A stretch of 7,561 nt of DNA from Desulfobacterales bacterium (GCA_029933295.1 JAOZOL010000117.1:1-7561), one strand, 5' to 3'. Positions 1 through 6,382 are shown, counted from the first letter of the stretch. Made by a program: numbers and translations. The notes: generated from the letters alone by a model not told the origin.

Positions 1-492
1 AAAGTAACCCATTGTAATTATAGTATTTATTTTTTCTAATCAAAAAGATGGGATAGGAAATCGTTCATCGATTATTTTCTTTACACGCACCATCCAGGAT
101 TTCGCCAATTTTTATGGCGTATATTGTGCCTGCCAGATTTTTTCCGGAACTCTGAATAGCTATTGCTATATGCACAGGAATGATGGTCATAGCAGGTGAA
201 GAATATGACAAGAAGTGTTACACCCAACGACAAGCTCACCGGTGCGAATGGAGCGCAGCAGAATTTGCATCCATGTTAATCTGGTTTAGGTGCTATCTCC
301 GATTTTTCTTTTGCCTCATTACACTTTTAATTAACTTTCCGAACTGTTTATCTATTTGTTTCTTCACTAAATATAACATTTCATTATAACTTGATTCTTT
401 TTTTATTTTTATATAATTTTGCATTGCTGTCCAAGATAATCTGATTTTTTGTTTTCACAACTTATAACATTACTCGGCATGGTTTGATTTAA
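1..492. other. AT-rich region without a supportable gene
   Basis: I see no gene I can defend here. The stretch 290-492 is strongly AT-rich with T-tracts and lies downstream of the last operon gene (CBS protein, minus strand), so transcription probably ends in it, but I find no stable GC-rich hairpin followed by a T-run. Between about 60 and 290 base composition is more gene-like. There are two short minus-strand reading frames (41 codons at 190-65; about 27 codons ending near 187), neither with a ribosome binding site or a recognisable family. A 69-codon plus-strand frame at 180-389 also lacks a binding site, and its C-terminal half is translated AT-rich spacer. A small hairpin ATAGC-TATT-GCTAT lies at 156-169. 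This could be the remnant of a decayed gene, but that is a guess. Confidence 0.5.
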
Positions 493-897
493 TTAAATGA
501 AAATATTATCCAGCACCAGAGATGACAAAGAAACCATTCCGACAAGCTCCTTTTGCTCTTCTACCGGAGCCCTTCGTATACCGGCCCGATAAATTAAGCG
601 GGCAACATAGCGAATATCCATATCAGCCGGAACTGTAATGACCGGTTTTGCCATAATTTCATAAACATTTACCTCTGTAAAAGAGCGCCCGGGAATTATC
701 ACTCCCTTGATCAAATCCTGGACAGCTAATATCCCCCAGGCATCATCAGTATGGCGTTTTTCCACTATCAGGGATGAAACTTGCTCAGCCCGCATTTTGG
801 CTACGGCTTCTTTTGCTGTGGCCATGCCATTGATAGAGACTATCCCCTTATGCATAACGTCTCTTGCCCGAACAATCGGAGTTTTTGTTGAAATCAT
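493..897 (-). CDS. Two-CBS-domain (Bateman module) protein
   Basis: A 134-residue cytoplasmic protein made of little more than a tandem CBS pair. CBS1 spans about residues 10-68, beginning ARDVMHKGIVSI and containing the strand SSLIVEK and the turn WGILAVQDLIKGV. CBS2 spans about 78-132, with VYEIMAKPVITVPADM, AGIRRAPVEE and ELVGMVSLSSLVLD. Stand-alone CBS pairs usually bind adenosine ligands (AMP, ATP, sometimes cyclic di-AMP or SAM) and act as switches on a partner. No catalytic or DNA-binding domain is attached, so it probably works by binding another protein, perhaps the DUF1538 transporter or the PII-like protein. The start is supported by GGGAG at 905-909, 7 nt before ATG. It lies 56 bp after the PII-like gene and is probably the last gene of the operon. 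The family call is secure; the partner is inferred. Confidence 0.9.
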   Translation of the reverse strand: MISTKTPIVRARDVMHKGIVSINGMATAKEAVAKMRAEQVSSLIVEKRHTDDAWGILAVQDLIKGVIIPGRSFTEVNVYEIMAKPVITVPADMDIRYVARLIYRAGIRRAPVEEQKELVGMVSLSSLVLDNIFI

Positions 898-953
898 AAA
901 TATTCTCCCTTTAAGATAATATAATAAACCGATGGTGCTTCACCGCATGTCTT

Positions 954-1301
954 TTAAAAATACTGATCACGCACCTCTTTGACGAATCGCTTTATCTGGC
1001 TCTCCAATCCGATCACTTGTTCTACCGGTAAAACAAACGCAATGCCGGTTCCCGGTTGGTCAAATTTTCCTGCAATATGAATGGCATCTAAAATATCCTG
1101 GACAGCATGTTCTTCAATCAGAAAAAGAATGATGTCGGTTTGGGCCTCTAAGGTGAGGCCGAAAAAAGATTTTGCCTCACGGATGCCGGTTCCCCGCGCC
1201 GGAATAACTGTCGCACCAGTGGCCCCAGCCTCCTTGGCAGCATCAATAACCGGATCGGTTTTTTCAGTTTTAACTAATGCCAAAACAATCTTAAATCGCA
1301 T
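954..1301 (-). CDS. PII-like (GlnB/CutA-fold) signalling protein
   Basis: A 115-residue protein of the PII superfamily, trimeric nucleotide sensors that control transporters and enzymes by docking a flexible T-loop. The N-terminal strand FKIVLALVKTEKTDPVIDAAKEAG matches the first strand and helix of GlnB. The T-loop region (about 37-55) is roughly five residues shorter than in GlnB and has no counterpart of the uridylylated Tyr51. The B-loop is visible as GKFDQPGTGIAFV (78-90): two glycines are kept, but the GlnB ATP-contacting Lys90 position appears to be Ile87. It is therefore a PII-like protein and not a canonical nitrogen regulator. The start at 1301 is chosen over an in-frame ATG at 1361 because AAGGAGGG at 1307-1314 sits 5 nt upstream and the fold begins at MRFKIV. 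It overlaps the upstream DUF1538 gene by 11 bp, implying translational coupling, so that membrane protein is the likely partner (inference). Confidence 0.85.
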   Translation of the reverse strand: MRFKIVLALVKTEKTDPVIDAAKEAGATGATVIPARGTGIREAKSFFGLTLEAQTDIILFLIEEHAVQDILDAIHIAGKFDQPGTGIAFVLPVEQVIGLESQIKRFVKEVRDQYF

Positions 1302-2085
1302 TGGAACCCTCCTTGGAAGTTTTTTTGCTGCGGCTAACATACCACTGCACATATTGAGCATAACCTAGTACGGTAATAATAGGAAACAAACTTGCAAAAG
1401 CAATGAGTCCGAAGCCGTCTACGGCTGGATTCCGCCCGGGAACAGACGCGGACAAGCCCAGGCCGAGAGCGGCCACCAGGGGAACCGTTACCGTGGATGT
1501 TGTAACACCGCCGGAATCATAAGCCAGAGGAATAATATTTTTGGGGGCGAATATTGTCTGAACGACAACTATTATATACCCTGCCAATATATATAAATAA
1601 AGCGGCGTGCCGGTAACAATTCGAAAACAACCCAGGCTGATGCCGATTGCAACACCGATGGCAACGGTTATCCGCAATCCCCACTGGCTAATGGTACCGG
1701 CGGACACATCATTTGCCTTATAAGCAACAGCAATAAGTGCTGGTTCGGCAATGGTGGTTGCAAATCCGATCATGGCGGCAAAAAGATAAATCCAGCCATA
1801 GGCCTTCCATTCCGTCTGTGCAACAGCTGCATCCGTGCCGTAAAGGAAAGTTGGGTCCGATAATTGAACGGCCATTATTTTCCCAAGTGGGAACAAAGCC
1901 TTTTCAAGCCCGGCAAGGAACAGAGCCAGCCCGATGACTACATAAAATCCGCCGACAACGACACGTCGCAGGTGCGGAATCGGCTGACGCAATACCAGTA
2001 ATTGAAAGCTGGTTATCAGAATAATAACCGGCAACGCATCCTGACAGGTGGCCAGCAGTATTTTAACAAAATCGATTAAAAACAT
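1291..2085 (-). CDS. DUF1538 membrane protein B, putative Na+(K+)/H+ antiporter subunit
   Basis: A 264-residue polytopic membrane protein of the DUF1538 family with about seven hydrophobic segments and a basic, charged C-terminal tail (about 250-264) that is probably cytoplasmic. Family signatures are GLALFLAGLEKALFPLG (52-68), TTIAEPALIAVA (110-121), LAYDSGGVTTSTVTVPL (187-203) and DGFGLIAFASLFPI (223-236). The buried acidic residues in these motifs (Glu60, Glu114, Asp190, Asp223) are candidate cation or proton sites; this is inference from conservation with the neighbouring paralogue. As I recall, DUF1538 pairs were reported as the two-component Na+(Li+,K+)/H+ antiporter UmpAB in a Halomonas. 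Many genomes carry both halves in one protein of about 500 residues; here they are two genes separated by 6 bp. AGGA at 2095-2098, 9 nt upstream, supports the start. The 3' end overlaps the PII-like gene by 11 bp. Confidence 0.85.
   Translation of the reverse strand: MFLIDFVKILLATCQDALPVIILITSFQLLVLRQPIPHLRRVVVGGFYVVIGLALFLAGLEKALFPLGKIMAVQLSDPTFLYGTDAAVAQTEWKAYGWIYLFAAMIGFATTIAEPALIAVAYKANDVSAGTISQWGLRITVAIGVAIGISLGCFRIVTGTPLYLYILAGYIIVVVQTIFAPKNIIPLAYDSGGVTTSTVTVPLVAALGLGLSASVPGRNPAVDGFGLIAFASLFPIITVLGYAQYVQWYVSRSKKTSKEGSNAI
1307..1314 (-). promoter_or_regulatory. Strong Shine-Dalgarno of the PII-like gene
   Basis: AAGGAGGG read on the minus strand, 5 nt before the ATG at 1301. It lies inside the 3' end of the upstream DUF1538 gene, decides the PII start, and implies coupled translation of transporter and regulator. 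Confidence 0.85.
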
Positions 2086-2091
2086 ATTTGT

Positions 2092-2820
2092 TTATCCTGT
2101 TTGCCAACCGAAAACGATCAGCCCATAGCCTAGAACAAATATGATGGGCAGCAATGAGGCCAAGGCAATAAGCCCAAAACCGTCAAGTAACGGGCTGCGT
2201 CCCTTTATAGTCGATGCCAGACCGACGCCAAGGGCAGCGACCAGAGGCACGGTTATGGTGGATGTGGTGACTCCTCCGGCGTCATAGGCCAGGCCGATAA
2301 TTTCTTTGGGAGCGATCATTGTCAGTAGCATCACAATAGCATAGCCTCCGATAATCAAAAAGTGGAGAGGCCAGCCGCGAAGAATACGCAACGTACCGAT
2401 TAATATGGAAAAACCCACAGAAAAAGCCACACACATCCGAAGGCCAAGGGCATAGCTTTTTCGTGATTCTTCACCTGGGTCAATGAGATTACCCTGTATG
2501 GCAATGTCTGCCGCTTCCCATGATACAGCAATAAGCGCAGGTTCCGCAATAGTAGTCGAAAAACCAAGTGCAAAAGAAAAAGACATCAACCAGAAGATGC
2601 TTCCTTTACGAGCCAGAGCATGCGCCATTGTTTCACCAATTGGAAAAAGCGCCATCTCAAGCCCCTGAATAAAAAGGCTTAACCCGATCACCACCAGAAC
2701 AGCGCCGAAAAGCAAGTCACCCAGCTGCGGCAGTGGTTGCCTCAGTACAACAAGCTGAAAAAAAGCAATAACCAGAATAATGGGCAGCAAATCTGTAAAC
2801 GCGTCTCGCAGTTTTTTCAT
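2092..2820 (-). CDS. DUF1538 membrane protein A, putative Na+(K+)/H+ antiporter subunit
   Basis: A 242-residue paralogue of the next gene, with the same order of motifs: VVLRQPLP (24-31), GLSLFIQGLEMALFPIG (46-62), TTIAEPALIAVS (89-100), LAYDAGGVTTSTITVPL (177-193) and DGFGLIALASLLPI (213-226). About seven membrane segments are predicted by eye. It has a shorter loop between the second and third segments than its partner and lacks the charged C-terminal tail, so the two are not interchangeable copies and probably form a heteromer. The start at 2820 (MKKLRDAF) is chosen over ATG 2886 because the paralogue aligns from there and the earlier start would overlap the preceding gene. The binding site is weak (AGAAG at 2833-2837, about 12 nt away), so translation may depend on the upstream gene ending 22 bp before. 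Ion specificity cannot be read from the sequence. Confidence 0.85.
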   Translation of the reverse strand: MKKLRDAFTDLLPIILVIAFFQLVVLRQPLPQLGDLLFGAVLVVIGLSLFIQGLEMALFPIGETMAHALARKGSIFWLMSFSFALGFSTTIAEPALIAVSWEAADIAIQGNLIDPGEESRKSYALGLRMCVAFSVGFSILIGTLRILRGWPLHFLIIGGYAIVMLLTMIAPKEIIGLAYDAGGVTTSTITVPLVAALGVGLASTIKGRSPLLDGFGLIALASLLPIIFVLGYGLIVFGWQTG

Positions 2821-2842
2821 ATTAATTATATTCTTCTGTATA

Positions 2843-3880
2843 TTAATATGGCAAACGATAGCGGAGTAAACAACCCACACCGCCATACTGGTTCAACGTG
2901 TAGCTATCCCCCACCGTTTCGATCTTGCACCCATAACGTACCGCAAGCTTTACCAGGTCTTCTTTTTGCTTACCTTCATAAAATTCTTTTGCTATGATCA
3001 GCATATCTGCCTGTCCGTTTCGTAGAGCTTCAAGGGAGGCTTTGGTACCAACAACTCCCAGCCCATTCTTGTTCATCTCTTGTTTCAGCATTTCAACGGC
3101 GCTGAGTGATTCAGATTGTTCTTGCCGGATAAATGCGGATAGAGTCGTGAGCACAATGGACTCATCTTTATTGCTGTCAGTCACCACAATCGTATCGATT
3201 AGCCTTTTAGCCAAGTGTTTAGGCAATGCCTTTTTCAGTCGGGCCGCCATTCGAAGATTTCCGGCCAGAATCAGGTGAGTGTGCCCCCCTTGTAATATTA
3301 CTTTCTCCAGAACCTGGATTTTTTCTTTAATAAATTTTTGGCCACGATCTTTGCGGTGGTTTTGGTAGTGCTCTTTTGTCCATTCACGTCCAATCCGTTT
3401 ACGCAACTCCGGTCGTTCTACCCACAAAGATTCAGTAACAGTGCCTGTATGGATCTCAATAATACGGGCTCGATCTTCGGAGGCAATTACAACCACATAG
3501 CTATGATAGGTATCCAAAAGTTCAACAAGGGGATAGATATGCGGTACCAAGTCCATTACCACCAAATTTGGCAAAGGTACCCGGAATTCAAGAGATAGAA
3601 GGAAGGGTTGTGATCCTTTGCGTGAGAATAGTGCCGCGCCTTTTGTCCCCTTGAATTTTTTTGTGCTGAGAAAATTGTAAATTCCGTCCATCGTATCCTT
3701 AAAATGTTCATGATAGGAATCCGGAAGACTTTTTTTTAGCAATCGCGACCGTTCATTAAGATATTCCTGAAAACCATCCGTACCTTTTTCCATATTAAGA
3801 TAGCAGCTTATAAAAAGGTCATCGGTTTCATCCATCATTGCCAGGTTACGAATATGGTCTTGTAGTTTTTTGGGTTCCAT
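2843..3880 (-). CDS. Bacterial archaeo-eukaryotic release factor (baeRF/eRF1-like) protein
   Basis: A 345-residue cytoplasmic protein resembling the bacterial eRF1-like families related to eRF1, Pelota and Vms1. The middle domain (about 125-235) has HSYVVVIASEDRARIIEI followed by a basic loop NHRKDRGQKF (174-183), which by my alignment sits where eRF1 has KHGRGGQSALRF. It keeps Gly180-Gln181 but has Arg in place of the first Gly of GGQ. The strand HTHLILAGN (201-209) corresponds to the eRF1 strand VNVAGLVLAGSAD. The C-terminal L7Ae-like domain (about 260-345) contains VVGTKASLEALRNGQADMLIIAKE and ends GGVGCLLRYRL, equivalent to the eRF1 GVEDTLKALEMGAVEILIV region and typical of this family's C-terminus. 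Relatives hydrolyse peptidyl-tRNA or act in ribosome rescue; activity here is unproven. AAAAGGA at 3887-3893, 6 nt before ATG 3880, fixes the start against ATG 3901. It starts 34 bp after the kinase-like gene. Confidence 0.8.
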   Translation of the reverse strand: MEPKKLQDHIRNLAMMDETDDLFISCYLNMEKGTDGFQEYLNERSRLLKKSLPDSYHEHFKDTMDGIYNFLSTKKFKGTKGAALFSRKGSQPFLLSLEFRVPLPNLVVMDLVPHIYPLVELLDTYHSYVVVIASEDRARIIEIHTGTVTESLWVERPELRKRIGREWTKEHYQNHRKDRGQKFIKEKIQVLEKVILQGGHTHLILAGNLRMAARLKKALPKHLAKRLIDTIVVTDSNKDESIVLTTLSAFIRQEQSESLSAVEMLKQEMNKNGLGVVGTKASLEALRNGQADMLIIAKEFYEGKQKEDLVKLAVRYGCKIETVGDSYTLNQYGGVGCLLRYRLPY

Positions 3881-3914
3881 TGGCAATCCTTTTAATAGCA
3901 TTTGAGCAAGCTCT

Positions 3915-4589
3915 TTAGTTTATCGTTAACCCTGACACGGCCTTCGCCCAGCTATGTTTGGCTGTTAAATTTGAGCATTCCAGGCCGGCTGTTGCAAGTA
4001 AAACTTGAGTCGCCCTTTCAAAGGAATCAAACCCCATATTTAAATTTACATGATATAAATACCGGTCGTTATAATCATTTCCACAAATCATTTTAAGAAA
4101 CCAGCGCTGACTTTCATCTTTTTCCACAATAACTTTTTTGACCTTGTTTGCTGGGATTTTAAGTTTCTCCACGGCATATTTTTCACGCCATTCCATCGGT
4201 GCAAACACTCGAAAGCGGTAACAATGCTCAGCATTTTTTAAAAAATAGCATGCGGCACGACCAAGTATCACGACATTGTCATTTGCCACATACTTTGTAA
4301 TAAGGGTTTTTAAAGCACTTTGATATTCGACATCACAAACCACAGATCTATCGTGACCGGATATTCGTTTGATATAGTTTTTGGAGATTAAACCAAGAAG
4401 CAAGTTTGTAATATATAAATGCCTGCTCTTTTCAAAAGATTCTAGCGTGTTTCCGGAAACAGACAGGTTGTCTGCTATTTTTTGAAAAAAAGTCTTGTCC
4501 GCATACCGGTAACCTAACTGAGTCGCAACCATCTTACCCAATTCCCTGCCCCCGGTAGCGAATTCATGCCTTATGGTGATAACAGTCAT
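3915..4589 (-). CDS. Cytidylate-kinase-like family protein
   Basis: A 224-residue P-loop-fold protein of the cytidylate-kinase-like family (Cytidylate_kin2). The N-terminal phosphate-binding segment ITIRHEFATGGRELGKMVA (4-22) replaces the classical Walker A, as in relatives with an SREYGSGG-type motif; there is no GxxxxGK[ST]. NVVILGRAACYFL (105-117) is the family's GRG/GRA strand-turn. FRVFAPMEWREKYAV (126-140) and VEKDESQRWFLKMICGNDYND (155-175) match the base-binding and lid regions, with the D...R pattern expected in the lid. LYHVNLNMGFDSFERA (178-193) matches the usual LYDLVLNTG segment. Members are thought to phosphorylate a nucleotide or a related small molecule, but the substrate is unknown. 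AAAGGAG at 4596-4602, 6 nt from ATG, supports the start. About 160 bp separate it from the upstream DHH-CBS gene; the next gene follows after 34 bp. Confidence 0.8.
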   Translation of the reverse strand: MTVITIRHEFATGGRELGKMVATQLGYRYADKTFFQKIADNLSVSGNTLESFEKSRHLYITNLLLGLISKNYIKRISGHDRSVVCDVEYQSALKTLITKYVANDNVVILGRAACYFLKNAEHCYRFRVFAPMEWREKYAVEKLKIPANKVKKVIVEKDESQRWFLKMICGNDYNDRYLYHVNLNMGFDSFERATQVLLATAGLECSNLTAKHSWAKAVSGLTIN

Positions 4590-4750
4590 TTGTTACTCCT
4601 TTTGTTTATTGATTTTTTCAAAAGTTACTAAATTAAAAAATCCGATAAAACTCATAATCTCAGGGATGTTGAGGCTGCTGTAAAAGATACAATTAAAATC
4701 TCATGGTGTACTTATTCGTCTGACCGGATGAAACAAATGCCATCCAATCT
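4590..4750. other. Largest gap inside the operon; possible internal promoter
   Basis: 161 bp between the DHH-CBS gene and the kinase-like gene. Read on the minus strand I find no convincing terminator hairpin. A poor promoter match exists (TTTACA, 19-nt spacer, GATTAT), too weak to list as a promoter. The 3' end of the DHH-CBS frame does not continue in another frame as nucleotidyltransferase, so the gap does not hold a decayed domain that I can recognise. Confidence 0.4.
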
Positions 4751-6049
4751 TTAGCCTGGAAGTAAATCGTAGAAATAGTGCATCAAATCAGTCCTAGTGA
4801 CAATACCGATCACCCGCTCCTTGTCTACTACCGGCAAGCGCCCGATATCGTTTCGAGTAATCAGACGGACGGCCTCTTCAGCAGTTTCTCCGGAGGTTAC
4901 CGTCACCACATCCCTTCGCATGAACGCTTTGACCGGTTTTTGCCAGTCCTTTTCTTTTCTCTGCTTTCCAAAATCTCTTTTTGAAATTATTCCAACTAGT
5001 CTGTCCCCGTCAATTACAGGAAATCCTGTGCACTGCTGTTCCTGCAGCACTTGCTCTACATGATACATGGGCATATCCGGCGGGACGGAAAAAACTGGAA
5101 ATGACATCAGGTCGGCGATGGAAACAGCTGTCCGTTGATAATTGCTAATACTCTCCCTGATCATCTCCTCAATTTGATCGGGACCAGTGGTTTTTACCAT
5201 GGCGGAGCCGGCTTCGGAATGTCCACCACCGCCAAGCCTCCTCATAATTTCACCGATATTTGTTCCTCCCTCACGACTTCGACCGATAACGACGCTTCGC
5301 CCATTATTTTTCATTGTAAATATACCGATAGCGGCATCTGCGCTAATGATTTCCCGGTACATGTCAACAACAACAGCCAGATTGGTTACGTGCCCGTCGA
5401 TACTCATTTTGCTGATACTGACTTTTACCCCGTTGAGGGTGAAACTATTGGACGAATCCATCATTTTAAAAAGAATCGTTTTTTGTATTTTCCCATACGC
5501 GGGTCTCAGGTACTCTCCAACGATAGATAAATCAGCGCCTTTCTGTAAAAGAAATCCAGCAGATAGAGCATCTTCTGCCTTTGTGGAAGGAAATGAAAGG
5601 TTGCCGGTGTCTTCGTAAATTCCAGCCAGAAAAAGAGTGGCCCCAATAGGAGTGATTGGCAGTCGCTGCTTTTGAATTTCGCCCACCAGCAGCGTGACAG
5701 CAGCACCCGTCGGTTTCTGACAACGCCAATTCGCCTCGATATCACCTGTATCCGGGTGGTGGTCCCATAGAAGAATATTTATTTCTTGTTTTGCAAGAGA
5801 CATGCAGTTCGCCTCCAATCGATCCCACCGGCAGGTATCAACAACGATCATGCTTGTAATCTGGCCGAAATCGATATCACGAATGGAATGCGAACCAAAA
5901 AAATCCTTATGTACAGCCAGGAATCGCCGGACATTCGGGTGCAGGGTATTGGGCATCACCGGAGTTGCCTCCGGATAGAGAACAGCTGCCGCCATCATTG
6001 AGGCAAGTGCATCAAAATCGACATTTTTATGGGTCGTTATAATTCTCAT
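4751..6049 (-). CDS. DHH/DHHA1 phosphoesterase with tandem CBS domains
   Basis: A 432-residue cytoplasmic protein. The DHH domain (about 1-170) shows the metal-ligand motifs in order: TTHKNVDFDALAS (5-17), VVDTC (69-73), DHH at 96-98, and IYEDTGNL (144-151). The DHHA1 domain (about 180-305) carries the substrate-binding loop GGGGHSEAGSAM (273-284). Two CBS domains follow: about 312-365 (ADLMSFPVFSVPPDM, GFPVIDGDRLVGIIS) and 376-432 (FMRRDVVTVTSG, GRLPVVDKERVIGIVTRTDL). The family hydrolyses phosphodiester or phosphoanhydride bonds in short oligonucleotides, cyclic dinucleotides or polyphosphate. The same N-terminal arrangement is found fused to tRNA nucleotidyltransferase in proteins of roughly 850-900 residues; here the reading frame ends cleanly after CBS2. 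GGAG at 6056-6059, 6 nt before ATG 6049, selects this start over ATG 6061. It follows the zinc-ribbon gene by 36 bp. Confidence 0.88.
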   Translation of the reverse strand: MRIITTHKNVDFDALASMMAAAVLYPEATPVMPNTLHPNVRRFLAVHKDFFGSHSIRDIDFGQITSMIVVDTCRWDRLEANCMSLAKQEINILLWDHHPDTGDIEANWRCQKPTGAAVTLLVGEIQKQRLPITPIGATLFLAGIYEDTGNLSFPSTKAEDALSAGFLLQKGADLSIVGEYLRPAYGKIQKTILFKMMDSSNSFTLNGVKVSISKMSIDGHVTNLAVVVDMYREIISADAAIGIFTMKNNGRSVVIGRSREGGTNIGEIMRRLGGGGHSEAGSAMVKTTGPDQIEEMIRESISNYQRTAVSIADLMSFPVFSVPPDMPMYHVEQVLQEQQCTGFPVIDGDRLVGIISKRDFGKQRKEKDWQKPVKAFMRRDVVTVTSGETAEEAVRLITRNDIGRLPVVDKERVIGIVTRTDLMHYFYDLLPG

Positions 6050-6055
6050 ATAATT

Positions 6056-6059
6056 CTCC
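6056..6059 (-). promoter_or_regulatory. Ribosome binding site deciding the DHH-CBS start
   Basis: GGAG on the minus strand, 6 nt before ATG 6049. The alternative ATG at 6061 lacks a well-placed site; the nearest purine-rich stretch is over 20 nt upstream. Confidence 0.7.
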
Positions 6060-6085
6060 ATGTGTATTAATGTTTTGTATTCCCT

Positions 6086-6241
6086 TCAGTTCCTTCTAAG
6101 TGGCGGAATGTCTGTGGCGCAGAATTTGCATCTGATAGTTATCCTTCTTTTATGGGCAGATACAACCTGGTCTCGTTTACATTTATGGCATGTACGCCGA
6201 TTAAGACCCATGACGATCGGTATAAAAAATAATGGATTCAT
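6086..6241 (-). CDS. Small zinc-ribbon-like protein (51 residues), unrecognised family
   Basis: A 51-residue frame, read by hand from the minus strand. It has two CxxC knuckles, CHKC at 18-21 and CKFC at 38-41, separated by 16 residues, the spacing of a minimal zinc ribbon. It is very basic (R15, R16, K20, K22, R23, K31, R32, R33, R37, K39, R49, R50), so nucleic-acid or ribosome binding is plausible, though a zinc-ribbon protein-interaction role is equally possible. The first ten residues (MNPLFFIPIV) are hydrophobic. GGAAAGGAG at 6250-6258, 8 nt before ATG 6241, is the best binding site in this stretch; ATG 6211 has none. A sigma70-like promoter lies immediately upstream. It is the probable first gene of the operon and ends 36 bp before the DHH-CBS start. 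I do not recognise a named family. Confidence 0.7.
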   Translation of the reverse strand: MNPLFFIPIVMGLNRRTCHKCKRDQVVSAHKRRITIRCKFCATDIPPLRRN

Positions 6242-6249
6242 TTACCTAA

Positions 6250-6258
6250 CTCCTTTCC
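6250..6258 (-). promoter_or_regulatory. Strong ribosome binding site of the small zinc-ribbon gene
   Basis: GGAAAGGAG on the minus strand, 8 nt before ATG 6241. It is the main evidence that the 51-codon frame is translated and that its start is 6241 and not 6211. Confidence 0.7.
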
Positions 6259-6264
6259 ACTAAA

Positions 6265-6293
6265 ATAATAAAAATCAATGGTTATTTTGTCCA
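6265..6293 (-). promoter_or_regulatory. Sigma70-like promoter of the minus-strand operon
   Basis: On the minus strand TGGACA (6293-6288) is followed by a 17-nt spacer and TATTAT (6270-6265), each one mismatch from consensus. Transcription would start near 6258, giving a leader of only about 17 nt that begins at the ribosome binding site of the zinc-ribbon gene. Seen directly; activity is untested. Confidence 0.6.
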
Positions 6294-6382
6294 TCTCTTT
6301 GAATATCAAAATGATAGACCCGATCACCAGTTTTATGATATATTATTTATTTGACCTGCTGGGCTATGATTTTATGGCAACG

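Noticed and set aside
65..190. 41-codon minus-strand frame (MTIIPVHIAIAIQSSG...) with fairly protein-like composition
   Set aside because: No Shine-Dalgarno before the ATG, no recognisable motif, and it is short enough to occur by chance. Conservation in a relative would change this.
187..270. Short minus-strand frame beginning MQILLRSIRTGELVV, faintly like the start of some oxidoreductases (xxxLLQNLKTGE)
   Set aside because: The resemblance covers about ten residues, then the frame ends; too little to call a pseudogene.
180..389. 69-codon plus-strand reading frame
   Set aside because: No ribosome binding site, a stop just upstream in frame, and the C-terminal half is translated AT-rich spacer giving Phe/Leu/Ile-rich text. 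No family recognised.
898..953. Small hairpin (GGTG-AAG-CACC) between the PII-like and CBS genes
   Set aside because: A four-base stem without a T-run; not enough for an attenuator or terminator. I treat the CBS gene as part of the operon.
1302..1361. N-terminal extension of the PII-like gene to ATG 1361
   Set aside because: The 20 extra residues precede the conserved first strand, and the strong AAGGAGGG site lies directly before ATG 1301.
2821..2886. Upstream start for DUF1538 protein A
   Set aside because: It would overlap the preceding gene by 44 bp and add residues not aligned with the paralogue.
6060..6263. 67-codon plus-strand frame
   Set aside because: It is antisense to the zinc-ribbon gene, has no binding site, and the opposite strand has a better start, promoter and Cys motif.
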